A stretch of 64,000 bases of DNA. Origin: Pseudomonas akapageensis (GTDB taxonomy: Bacteria > Pseudomonadota > Gammaproteobacteria > Pseudomonadales > Pseudomonadaceae). Location of the stretch: assembly GCF_011355085.1 (NCBI RefSeq), contig NZ_VXCP01000004.1, forward strand, positions 1-64,000. The letters run 5' to 3'. This document shows, in pieces, positions 33,377 to 40,957 of the stretch (position 1 is the first letter of the stretch; every line of letters begins with the position of its first letter). The notes under the pieces are model-generated. The model saw only the letters and a list, made by a program, of their open reading frames with translations. It did not search any database and had not been told where the DNA came from. A program made the translations under genes and the position numbers.

Positions 33377-35092
33377 TCATGCGGCCGCACTCCCCTTGTC
33401 GGCGAATTTCACGTGCTCCCAGCTATCAACGCTCCAGCCAGCGCTTTTGGCTTGGGCCCTCCACGTGGCCACAGCTTTTCCGAGCGCCGCTGCGCTCAGG
33501 GATGGGGGCGGGGAAGGTGCTGGATCGATACTCGACCAGGGAAAGAAGAACGTCCCGAACGCACGCCGGGCCCCTTCCATCCAGGGCACGCGCTGCTGCT
33601 TGTCCACCTCGGTCGAGATGAACCCGCTGAACTTCGTGTGGCTGAGCGTGTGTTCCTTGTTGCGCTGGCACCACTCCAGGAACAAGGCATACAGATCACT
33701 GCTCACGCAGACCGTGAACGGTGCCCCGAGCACGCCAAGGCGCCATTCGCGTAAGAACGTTTGCCAGCTGGCCATACTTAGGTCGACAAGTCGTTGACGG
33801 GCCTCGGTGCTCGGTGGCCGTGTACGCTCATCGAAGTCACCGGTGTCATAGCTCAGTAGGTAGTCGTAGAACGCCGCGATACCGCCTTCGGCGAGTTCAC
33901 TCTTCACTTCCTTCTGTGCTTCTGTGCCCAGCGTTTCTCGAGGCCACATCACCAACATGCGCCGGTCGTTGTCACTGATCGGCCAAGGCATGATTTCATT
34001 GGAGAGGAACACCGCGTTCATGTGGTTGGCCTCTTCCCAGCCGTTCACGAACTTCGACTCCATGCGCACCGTCTTGCCGGTGATCATGTGCTTGATCTTG
34101 CCGACCTGGTTGTAACGCTGGTCACGGCTGACAACTTCTTCGAACACGCCATACAGCTTGTTCGACTGCCACACGGTCCAGTTCGTCTCCAGCTGGGCCT
34201 GGCCGACGGTGGCGGAGTACTCGCCATAGATCGCGCCCATGATGTCGCTGAACAGCAGACTCTTGCCGCTGCCCTCCATCGTCGAGTGGAACAACACGGC
34301 GGTATCCATCTTGGCCCCGACGTTCTGCAGCGGATAGGCCAGCCATTTGGTCAACCAGTCCGCCGCGGCTTTGTCGTTGTTGCACAGGAACATGATCAGC
34401 GATTGCAGCGTCCTGCACTTACCGCGATCAGGATCGGGCACCATCGGCAGCCCTTCGAAGGTGTTGATATATACCTCGGGGTCCTTCGTCATGCGCGGGT
34501 CGAACACGATATGTTCCATGTCCACTGTGCGACGCTCCGGGCTGTTCAGCCACAAACCGTACGCATCGCCCATCGCCATCTTCAGCGCCCCCTCGGGCAC
34601 ACGCCGGCGTCGCTGGATGTCCCAGCAATCCTTCGTGCCATCGATGTAGATGTAGCGATCCGTCGGGCTCATGCCTTCGGTGCTTACCTGCTTGAACTTC
34701 GCTTCCGCCTTCGCCTTGCTGGCCTGGCGCTCGGCCATGTCATCCGCAATGACCTTCTTATTGGTCGAGTCAAACCAGTCCTTGGCCAGCGGCTTGGTCA
34801 CCAGCAGTTCGAAAGCAGCCTTCTTGATGATGACGCGCCGGAACATATCGAACACGGCCGACTTGCCCTCAACCAGGGCAAACCGTTGAAAGATTCGTTC
34901 CGCCGTCCAGCCACTCCCCCCGCCCCCCTCTGGAGCCGGAGCCGCGCCAGTTTCGGCGGGCGCCTCCACGGATGGGGTATGGGGAAGGTCAGCATATGAT
35001 TCCGGTACCGCCGATTGCGCCGCAGTCTCCAGCTGGCCTCGCACCACATCGAGACCTTGCTCGATGTGCAAATCATTCCAATCCCTGGACAT
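33377..35092 (-). CDS. Replicative helicase, DUF5906/D5-like ATPase
   Basis: A 571-residue superfamily 3-type helicase. Walker A is STMEGSGKSLLF near residue 305, Walker B LYGVFEEVV near 340, and sensor-like VFLSNEIMPWPISDNDRRML near 385. The N-terminal 200 residues lack a primase, which is encoded by the preceding gene. It would unwind the phage origin. GGAGG lies seven bases before the ATG at 35092, overlapping the primase stop by one base. Confidence 0.88.
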   Translation of the reverse strand: MSRDWNDLHIEQGLDVVRGQLETAAQSAVPESYADLPHTPSVEAPAETGAAPAPEGGGGSGWTAERIFQRFALVEGKSAVFDMFRRVIIKKAAFELLVTKPLAKDWFDSTNKKVIADDMAERQASKAKAEAKFKQVSTEGMSPTDRYIYIDGTKDCWDIQRRRRVPEGALKMAMGDAYGLWLNSPERRTVDMEHIVFDPRMTKDPEVYINTFEGLPMVPDPDRGKCRTLQSLIMFLCNNDKAAADWLTKWLAYPLQNVGAKMDTAVLFHSTMEGSGKSLLFSDIMGAIYGEYSATVGQAQLETNWTVWQSNKLYGVFEEVVSRDQRYNQVGKIKHMITGKTVRMESKFVNGWEEANHMNAVFLSNEIMPWPISDNDRRMLVMWPRETLGTEAQKEVKSELAEGGIAAFYDYLLSYDTGDFDERTRPPSTEARQRLVDLSMASWQTFLREWRLGVLGAPFTVCVSSDLYALFLEWCQRNKEHTLSHTKFSGFISTEVDKQQRVPWMEGARRAFGTFFFPWSSIDPAPSPPPSLSAAALGKAVATWRAQAKSAGWSVDSWEHVKFADKGSAAA

Positions 35093-36126
35093 CAAGCAGC
35101 CTCCCCAAAGTTCGGAAACACAGCGTTGCCACCAACTTCGAGTGCGGCAGCTTCAGCCTTGGTGCGCCCCGGGTTACCAGGTGCATCCGGGTCATCGTCA
35201 CCTGCCACAACAATGGGCACGCCCGGATAGGCTGCACGCATGGTACTCGCCACCTTCACCAGGTTGCCCGAGTCGACGGCCATCGCCACCGGCCACCCCG
35301 TGGCCATATGTACGCTGGCTGCCGTCGCATACCCTTCGGCGGTCCCGACCACAATCGGGTCAGCAGCCGGGCCGAGCACATGAAAGCACCCCGACTTGCG
35401 GCCGTATTTCGGAAACAGCTTGGTGCCCTGCCCATTGATGGCCTGCAGGCTCCAGAGCTTGCCGTCGGCATCCACCAGAGGCACTGCAATCGAGCCCGGC
35501 CTGAACACCAGAAAGCTCAGCGAGGACGGCCGCGGCTTGGGCAGGCTGTTGAAGAACTGCATCGAATCGCTGCCGGACCACACCTGGCAACGCTTGTTGG
35601 CGTCGTCGATCGAGAGAATGACTGTGGACTTGAAGAACCCAACACCAAAGGCCCCGACCTGCTTGCGCTGCAGGTAGGCGCTCAGGCCTTCTGGCTGGCA
35701 GTGCTCGGTCCAGACCTTGAGGCAGGCGTCGGCAACCAGGAGGCGCATCTGCTCGAGCAGGGCTTCATCAGCTTCAACTTCGGCCTGGCGTTGTGCACGC
35801 CTGGCCTCCTGTTCGGCAGCAAAGCGCTTCTTGTCTTCCGGTGTCATCTCAGTCTTGTCAGGCTGCCAGCCTGCGTCCGAAGCCAGTCTGATAACGGTAC
35901 CGATGCCGGTACCGGACTTCTTGAACGACTTCCAGACCGACAATGCGGCCTTGCCGTCGTAGCCCTTCCCGCTTTGACTCCAGATGTTCCAGGGTCCGTA
36001 GCCATCGGCACCGAACTCGGCTTTGATGCCCATGCCGACCTCGATCCAGGTATCACGCTGGTCGGCAGAGATGTAACGCAGAAGATTGGGAAGGTCAGCA
36101 AGTTGCAGAGGGATGTGATCGGTCAT
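35092..36126 (-). CDS. Primase with PriCT-2 and TOPRIM domains
   Basis: A 344-residue protein. Residues 10-70 match the PriCT_2 region (LLRYISADQRDTWIEVGMGI, SQSGKGYDGKAALSVWKSF). Residues about 245-330 form a TOPRIM fold: the Glu in VVGTAEGYATAAS and the DxD in VVAGDDDPDAPG. No zinc finger is present. It lays primers for phage DNA synthesis together with the helicase gene. The ATG at 36126 has GGAG eight bases upstream and overlaps the zinc-finger gene. Confidence 0.87.
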   Translation of the reverse strand: MTDHIPLQLADLPNLLRYISADQRDTWIEVGMGIKAEFGADGYGPWNIWSQSGKGYDGKAALSVWKSFKKSGTGIGTVIRLASDAGWQPDKTEMTPEDKKRFAAEQEARRAQRQAEVEADEALLEQMRLLVADACLKVWTEHCQPEGLSAYLQRKQVGAFGVGFFKSTVILSIDDANKRCQVWSGSDSMQFFNSLPKPRPSSLSFLVFRPGSIAVPLVDADGKLWSLQAINGQGTKLFPKYGRKSGCFHVLGPAADPIVVGTAEGYATAASVHMATGWPVAMAVDSGNLVKVASTMRAAYPGVPIVVAGDDDPDAPGNPGRTKAEAAALEVGGNAVFPNFGEAA

Positions 36127-36326
36127 CTGCGCCGCTCCCGCAGCTCCTGACAGCTCACGCAGGTCTGGCAACCCAGGACCTTCTGCTGACGAAGCAACGG
36201 GATAGGTTCGTCGCAATCCGTGCAGAATTCAGCGCTGGACGCCGCGGCCAATGGCCGATGGCGCCCCAGGGCAACTTCCAGTAAGTACTCGGCCTGCTCA
36301 TTGGCCAGGTCAGCAATGTCAGCCAT
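36123..36326 (-). CDS. TraR/DksA-type zinc finger protein
   Basis: Sixty-seven residues with a four-Cys zinc site, CTDC near residue 35 and CQTC near 53 (FCTDCDEPIPLLRQQKVLGC), like phage TraR proteins. Such proteins bind RNA polymerase through the secondary channel and mimic DksA with ppGpp. Its start lies inside the end of the CII gene and its stop overlaps the primase start. Confidence 0.85.
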   Translation of the reverse strand: MADIADLANEQAEYLLEVALGRHRPLAAASSAEFCTDCDEPIPLLRQQKVLGCQTCVSCQELRERRR

Positions 36327-36807
36327 GGTCGCGGCCCTCCATCGCTTCCCGGGCGCCGGCCATGATGCCAAGCACGGCGCGGATAACATCGACGCCGTGC
36401 TTGTCCAGCGTGGCGACCTCATGCGGCTCCCAGATGCTGTCAGCAGCCCCGGCGTGCATGCTCGAAACAAATTCGCCTGTTTCGGCAAGCAACTTGCCCA
36501 CTGCTTTCAGTGCCTCTTTCGTCGCCGGTACCGGCTCTGGCTTGTACCAAACCACACCTGCAGGACGCATCAATGCATCCAGCAGCAACGGATTGGCAGT
36601 AAGCCGAATAACCTCTTCAAGCTCATCAGGCGACAGCCAACGACGCTCTTCATCAAGCTTCAGCTTCTTCTGAAGAGCGTCGTTGTCCATGACCATGTCG
36701 TAAGCAAGGGTGGTAATACCGCCCTTGTAGTCACGCCCTGCGCGATAGAGCGCCTGGCGTAGAGAAAGGACCGGACCAGCATCCGGTAATAGATCTGTTC
36801 GACTCAT
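36319..36807 (-). CDS. Phage CII-family regulatory protein
   Basis: A 162-residue protein of the Phage_CP76/CII-like family: LSLRQALYRAGRDYKGGITT, then LAYDMVMDNDALQKKLKLDE and RRWLSPDELEEVIRLT. It would activate lysogeny promoters or early transcription. The ATG at 36807 has only a distant G-run, so the start is less sure. It is the second gene of the leftward early operon after cro. Confidence 0.82.
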   Translation of the reverse strand: MSRTDLLPDAGPVLSLRQALYRAGRDYKGGITTLAYDMVMDNDALQKKLKLDEERRWLSPDELEEVIRLTANPLLLDALMRPAGVVWYKPEPVPATKEALKAVGKLLAETGEFVSSMHAGAADSIWEPHEVATLDKHGVDVIRAVLGIMAGAREAMEGRDHG

Positions 36808-36995
36808 AACCGTAAAACCCCCGTTTACGGTGTAGCCATTGGATCGAGCACGCCCTATCCTACGACTACGACCGATGTACATGTGCTGTGTATCGTCGTA
36901 GCTGGGCTGGGGGATCTTTGGTGAGAGGCCCCAGCCCGGCATCCTTAAACTGCTTTGGGCCCGCGTAGATATGCCCAGTCGATATCAGGACGAAG

Positions 36996-37172
36996 CTACT
37001 CGCATATGACTGCGCCCTTTGACTCTCTCTCGATGCTTACTGCCAACGCCGCACTGGCCCGTCGGTTGTTATAGGCAACCTGTTTCAACTGCCCTGCCGA
37101 GGTGCTACAGCGCCTAGCAAATTCCTCGAGAGCAGCCTTATCCAGAGCCTTCAAATATTCGTGCAATGTCAT
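36996..37172 (-). CDS. Cro-like repressor (YdaS/Cro HTH)
   Basis: Fifty-eight residues forming one HTH domain: LHEYLKALDKAALEEFARRC, then STSAGQLKQVAYNNRRAS. GGAGG lies five bases upstream of the ATG at 37172. It is divergent from cI with operators between them, the Cro position. The frame upstream to 37229 lies in the operator region and is not counted. Confidence 0.82.
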   Translation of the reverse strand: MTLHEYLKALDKAALEEFARRCSTSAGQLKQVAYNNRRASAALAVSIERESKGAVICE

Positions 37173-37197
37173 ATGCACCTCCTTCTGGATCAGAAGA

Positions 37198-37252
37198 TTA
37201 GCAATTGCTAATGATTGCAGCAATAGCAAACTGTAATTTACTGAATGCTAAC
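37198..37252. promoter_or_regulatory. Operators between cro and cI
   Basis: A perfect 14-bp palindrome TTAGCAATTGCTAA at 37198-37211, a related half-site set around 37214-37229 (GCAGCAATAGCAA), and TTACTGAATGCTAA at 37239-37252. Three spaced operators in a divergent promoter region match the lambda OR plan. Two more copies lie downstream of cI. Confidence 0.82.
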
Positions 37253-37271
37253 GGAAGGCGATCATTCGTAA

Positions 37272-38027
37272 ATGGATATAAAGAACATGCGAATCGACGC
37301 CTTGCGGGCCTTGATGGGTGGAAAAACCCAGAAAGAGTTTGCAGATCTACACAACCTGGATGCCTCGTACCTGTCCCAACTCCTCAATGGGCACCGGTCT
37401 TTGGGCGAGAAGGCTGCGGCCAATCTCGAACAAAAAATCGGTCTCTCCCCGGGAACACTCGTCTCACCATCCTTGGGACCCGATGCAAGAAGGTCGCCCG
37501 CACAGAACGAAACGCCAAACCGAGACGCAAGGCCTATCGAAGCCAATGCGGAATATCTGGGGCCTATCTCGGTTTGGGATGACGATACCCCGCTGGATGA
37601 CGATGAGGTTTATGTGCCGTTCCTTAAGGAAGTGGAATTGTCTGCAGGCCAAGGCCGGACTGCGGTCCAGCAATCGCATAAGCAAAAATTGCGCTTTGGG
37701 AAGATGACTCTCCGCCGGCAAAACGTTCAGCCAAGCGAAGCAGTTTGCGTCACAGTCAGCGGGAACAGCATGGAGCCCGTGCTGCCCAATGGGAGCACCG
37801 TCGGCGTTGATCAAGCTTCAACATCGGTCATCGACGGGAAGATGTATGCGATAAACCACGATGGCCACTTGCGCATAAAAACCCTATACCGCTTACCTGG
37901 CGGTGGCATCCGAATGCGGAGCTTCAATCGAGACGAGCATCCCGATGAAGAGTACTCAGTGTCTGAGATGGCCTCGAAGGAGATAACCATAATCGGAAAG
38001 GTCTTTTGGTACTCAGTCCTCCTTTAG
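37272..38027 (+). CDS. CI-type repressor, S24 autopeptidase
   Basis: A 251-residue repressor. Residues 10-60 are an HTH (GKTQKEFADLHNLDASYLSQ). The C-terminal S24 domain has the catalytic Ser in VSGNSMEPVLPNGS near residue 160 and the Lys in IDGKMYAINHDG near 195. Cleavage in the linker on RecA activation would induce the phage in the SOS response. It is divergent from cro. Confidence 0.93.
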   Translation: MDIKNMRIDALRALMGGKTQKEFADLHNLDASYLSQLLNGHRSLGEKAAANLEQKIGLSPGTLVSPSLGPDARRSPAQNETPNRDARPIEANAEYLGPISVWDDDTPLDDDEVYVPFLKEVELSAGQGRTAVQQSHKQKLRFGKMTLRRQNVQPSEAVCVTVSGNSMEPVLPNGSTVGVDQASTSVIDGKMYAINHDGHLRIKTLYRLPGGGIRMRSFNRDEHPDEEYSVSEMASKEITIIGKVFWYSVLL

Positions 38028-38043
38028 CCAGCCCCAGCAACAA

Positions 38044-38071
38044 AAGCCCGCGCAGATCGCGGGTTTTTTTT
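38044..38071 (+). terminator. Terminator after cI
   Basis: CCCGCG and CGCGGG pair around a five-base loop, followed by eight T residues. It separates cI from the next promoter and operator cluster. Confidence 0.9.
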
Positions 38072-38089
38072 CATCTGCAGCAAATTAAT

Positions 38090-38128
38090 TTAGCAATTGC
38101 TATTGCCAAATTATTTAGCTATTGCTAA
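38090..38128. promoter_or_regulatory. Second operator pair, downstream of cI
   Basis: TTAGCAATTGCTAT at 38090-38103 and TTAGCTATTGCTAA at 38115-38128 match the operators upstream of cI in 13-14 of 14 positions. They lie just before the rightward operon beginning at 38167, so CI or Cro should control that operon too. Confidence 0.82.
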
Positions 38129-38166
38129 TTTTCGCCTCGTACCCCTCTCACCAAAGAGTACGAGCC

Positions 38167-38367
38167 ATGAATTCAACACAGCACACCACTCGTTGCCCGG
38201 TGTACCTACACCCCGCAGCTTGCAGCAGCCCAGCAGCGGTCGCAGCCATCCAGCAGCGCACTGGCCTGCTAGTCATCACCAACCTCAATAGCCGCGCACT
38301 GGCCGTAAATCCAACCCGCGTCGCTCATGCTGAAGACGTCGGTCCGTTCGGGGGTGACGCGGCATGA
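38167..38367 (+). CDS. Small phage protein, first gene of the rightward operon
   Basis: Sixty-six residues (TRCPVYLHPAACSSPAAVAA, then IQQRTGLLVITNLNSRAL). The pattern RTGLLVI is shared by many small Pseudomonas phage proteins of unknown function. It overlaps the next gene by four bases. Its promoter lies in the second operator cluster. Confidence 0.65.
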   Translation: MNSTQHTTRCPVYLHPAACSSPAAVAAIQQRTGLLVITNLNSRALAVNPTRVAHAEDVGPFGGDAA

Positions 38368-38654
38368 GCGGCTATATCGTCCCTTTCGCTAAACAAGAAC
38401 TTCTCCACCACATGCTGCAGGTAGGCGGCTCGGCCGTGTGCGAACTGCATCGCCCAGAACAAACGATCCAAGCGACCTTTGACGTTGAGCTCACCGATGA
38501 AACCGCGGTGGTCAGCGCCGAACTCGGCAGCCATACCGGACAACTCACCCTGCGCCGCAAGGATCGAGCGAACCATCTGCACCTACGCGATTTTCTACAA
38601 GACATCGCAAACGGTCGGCTGGAAAGCGGAAGTCTTGCACCGGCACAAGCCTGA
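38364..38654 (+). CDS. Phage protein of unknown function
   Basis: Ninety-six residues, beta-rich by appearance (GGSAVCELHRPEQTIQATFD, then TGQLTLRRKDRANHLHLRDF). No family recognised. Start overlaps the previous stop (ATGA), so it is translationally coupled. Confidence 0.65.
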   Translation: MSGYIVPFAKQELLHHMLQVGGSAVCELHRPEQTIQATFDVELTDETAVVSAELGSHTGQLTLRRKDRANHLHLRDFLQDIANGRLESGSLAPAQA

Positions 38655-38665
38655 AGGACCGCGTC

Positions 38666-38947
38666 ATGAACCGAACCCTGGACGCAACGGCTGCCCTGCT
38701 CGGCCTTAAGCCACGGACCTTTCGCAACAAGCTGCGCGAGCTCGGCATTCTCAACCAGGCTGGCGAACTGGCCAGCAAACACCGTGATCAAGGCTATCTG
38801 TTCGTCGAGCCCCGCAGCCGCTGGAACGCCAACATCAACACCTATAGCCACTACGCCGTGGTCATGGTGAAGGAAAGCGGTGTTGCCTGGCTCGCCAAGC
38901 AACTCGGCATCACTGTGACGACACACAACAAGGACGCCGCAGCATGA
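38666..38947 (+). CDS. KilA-C/antirepressor-like DNA-binding protein
   Basis: Ninety-three residues matching the C-terminal domain of phage antirepressors (ANT/KilAC): AALLGLKPRTFRNKLRELGI, then GYLFVEPRSRWN and AVVMVKESGVAWLAKQLGI. There is no N-terminal BRO or Rha domain, so it is a free-standing KilAC-like domain. It may modulate CI or Cro. Confidence 0.75.
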   Translation: MNRTLDATAALLGLKPRTFRNKLRELGILNQAGELASKHRDQGYLFVEPRSRWNANINTYSHYAVVMVKESGVAWLAKQLGITVTTHNKDAAA

Positions 38948-38983
38948 AGCTGCTGCCCCACCCGTGGGGCGCGGGGAGAGCAC

Positions 38984-39223
38984 ATGAGCAACACCCTTGA
39001 CCAACTACGCCGCCAGTTTGCTACCCCCTGCCCGACCCTGACGGCTGTGCGTGAGCAGTACTTCCCGCACATCCGCACGGATCGGTATTTGCAGAACGAG
39101 ATCAGGGCAGGACGCATTCCACTCAAGCTCACCAAGTTGCACGGCTCAGCCAGGGCAAAGCCCGTGGTCTACCTGCACGACCTAGCGGCCTATCTGGACG
39201 CCCAAGCCCAACAAGCCGCATGA
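38984..39223 (+). CDS. PrtN-type pyocin activator family protein, copy 1
   Basis: Seventy-nine residues with the PrtN pattern: VREQYFPHIRTDRYLQNEIR, IPLKLTKLHGSARAKPVVYL and LHDLAAYLDAQ. In P. aeruginosa PrtN activates pyocin genes. Phage homologues near repressors act as DNA-binding regulators, some perhaps as excisionases. A second, diverged copy is at 40624. Confidence 0.82.
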   Translation: MSNTLDQLRRQFATPCPTLTAVREQYFPHIRTDRYLQNEIRAGRIPLKLTKLHGSARAKPVVYLHDLAAYLDAQAQQAA

Positions 39224-39273
39224 ACACGGCGGCCCCGGCCAACCAGGGGCAACAACTCAAAGAGGCACAGCAC

Positions 39274-39624
39274 ATGAAACCCACCGATACCGCTGAATTC
39301 ATCAGCGAACTAAACGCCGGCGTCTTCGCCAACCAGATCGGCTATGCACTTTCCGAAGTCGCCGCTGGCGTCGTCGACAACGGCAAAGCAGGCACCGTCA
39401 CCCTGACCTTCAACCTGAAACAGATCGCCGACAGCCACCAGGTCACCGTCAACCACAAGCTCGCTTACAAGGTGCCAACAAAGCGCGGCAGTCGCAGCGA
39501 AGACACAACCCTCGACACCCCGATGTACGTGGGCGAAGGCGGACGTCTAACCCTTTTCCCTGAAACGCCAGCGGCAGACCAGTTGTTCGATCGCAAAGCC
39601 GCCCCCGTACACGCGAAATCGTAA
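39274..39624 (+). CDS. Phage protein next to DUF2303
   Basis: A 116-residue protein (TAEFISELNAGVFANQIGYA, then GTVTLTFNLKQI and YKVPTKRGS). It is commonly found just before a DUF2303 gene in phages and defective prophages. Role unknown. GAGG eight bases upstream supports the ATG at 39274 rather than an earlier in-frame ATG at 39220. Confidence 0.72.
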   Translation: MKPTDTAEFISELNAGVFANQIGYALSEVAAGVVDNGKAGTVTLTFNLKQIADSHQVTVNHKLAYKVPTKRGSRSEDTTLDTPMYVGEGGRLTLFPETPAADQLFDRKAAPVHAKS

Positions 39625-39666
39625 ACCACCGATTCCATACCTCTCACCAAGAAGGAAAACGATCCA

Positions 39667-40476
39667 ATGGAAGCCAAAGCAATTCAGCTGATTCAGGACA
39701 CCGCCGTACTGGCCAATGCAAAGGCCTTGAGCACGCACACACCAACGATCGCGCTGCCGGACACCGCCAAAGTACATAGCCTGGAAAAATTCCAGCAAAC
39801 TCGCAGCCGTTTCCGGGGCGCGCTGGCCACGAACTCACTGAAAGACTTCAGCGGCTACGTGCTCACGCATGCCAGTGGCGAAAGCTCGGGGTTCATCGAT
39901 AGCGACAGCATGATCTGCACTGTGCTCTTCAATCTGGGCGACATGGACACTCCCGGCCACGGCGACTTTAGCGCCACGCTCACCTTGAAGAAGACCGCCG
40001 CCTTCATCGCCATGGAGCGTGCAGCGTCTGTGAAGCACTCGCAAAAGGACCTCAGCGACTTCATCGAAGACTGGGCGCCGAACCTCAAAGCCATCACCGC
40101 AGACGGCACCAACATCGATCTGCGCCGGGCCGCGGGGGCGATCCGCTCAATCACTATCGAACAGGCCCGCAAGAGCGAACACATCGTTGGAGACATGAGT
40201 GCTTCCCGCTCTGCCATGGACCAGATCGAAGCCAAATCGGCCGACGGTCTTCCCGCCGAACTGCTGTTCACCGTCATCCCGTACGAAGGCCTGCAGGCAC
40301 AAACCATCGTCCTACGCGTTGCCGTGCTCACCGGCGGCGATCAACCCATCCTGCGCCTGCGCTGGATTGGCGAAGCGCAATTGCACGAAGACCTGGCCCA
40401 GGAATTCAAATCCGTGGTTGCCCACGAAGTTGGCGTCGCCACCGACCTGACCATCGGCACCTTCGTCCTGGCCTAA
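39667..40476 (+). CDS. DUF2303 (YfdQ-like) protein
   Basis: A 269-residue DUF2303 protein: TIALPDTAKVHSLEKFQQTR, FRGALATNSLKDFSGYVLTH and the middle DLSDFIEDWAPNLKAIT. YfdQ of the E. coli CPS-53 prophage is the best-known member; its function is unknown. The GAAGGA-type ribosome site precedes the ATG. Confidence 0.88.
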   Translation: MEAKAIQLIQDTAVLANAKALSTHTPTIALPDTAKVHSLEKFQQTRSRFRGALATNSLKDFSGYVLTHASGESSGFIDSDSMICTVLFNLGDMDTPGHGDFSATLTLKKTAAFIAMERAASVKHSQKDLSDFIEDWAPNLKAITADGTNIDLRRAAGAIRSITIEQARKSEHIVGDMSASRSAMDQIEAKSADGLPAELLFTVIPYEGLQAQTIVLRVAVLTGGDQPILRLRWIGEAQLHEDLAQEFKSVVAHEVGVATDLTIGTFVLA

Positions 40477-40623
40477 CGATCAGTCATAAGCCCCGCCGCA
40501 AGCCTCTCACCAAAGATCACGGCGGCGGGCACTACGAGGATCACAGCACATGCAAGCCCAAGTCACGATTCACAGGCAGTGCACAACGATCGATTACGGC
40601 CCGCATATAGGGGAGTTGGACCA

Positions 40624-40902
40624 ATGAATACGCAGTTTCTACTGATGGCCCAATATAACGGCATGGTAATCATCCCACTCGAACGCGTTTGCAGCGACTA
40701 CTTTAGCCACCTCACCCCAGAAAAAATGAAATTGAAAGTGGCTGCCGGTGATATCGACTTGCCGCTGGTGCGGTTGGAAAGCAGCCAAAAATCGGCAAGA
40801 GGCGTACATCTGAACGACTTGGCCACCTACCTTGATGCCCAACACCTCACAGCCAAGTCGGAACATGCCAAACTCATGGGGCGAGGGCTACGACGGGCGT
40901 AG
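40624..40902 (+). CDS. PrtN-type regulator, copy 2
   Basis: Ninety-two residues. IPLERVCSDYFSHLTPEKMK aligns with the YFPHI region of copy 1, and RGVHLNDLATYLDAQ with VYLHDLAAYLDAQ. The two are clearly paralogous but only about one third identical by eye. It is the gene closest to the integrase in this operon and could be the excisionase or recombination directionality factor. GGGGAG precedes the ATG at 40624. Confidence 0.75.
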   Translation: MNTQFLLMAQYNGMVIIPLERVCSDYFSHLTPEKMKLKVAAGDIDLPLVRLESSQKSARGVHLNDLATYLDAQHLTAKSEHAKLMGRGLRRA

Positions 40903-40920
40903 TAAATTTCTATCAAAAAA

Positions 40921-40952
40921 AATCAGTACCAATACATTTATTGGTACTGATT
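40921..40952 (-). terminator. Terminator of the OLD-type gene
   Basis: A perfect 14-bp stem, AATCAGTACCAATA with its complement at 40939-40952, and a four-base loop. On the minus strand eight T residues follow, so it ends OLD transcription; it may also stop the rightward operon. Confidence 0.9.
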
Positions 40953-40957
40953 ATAAT

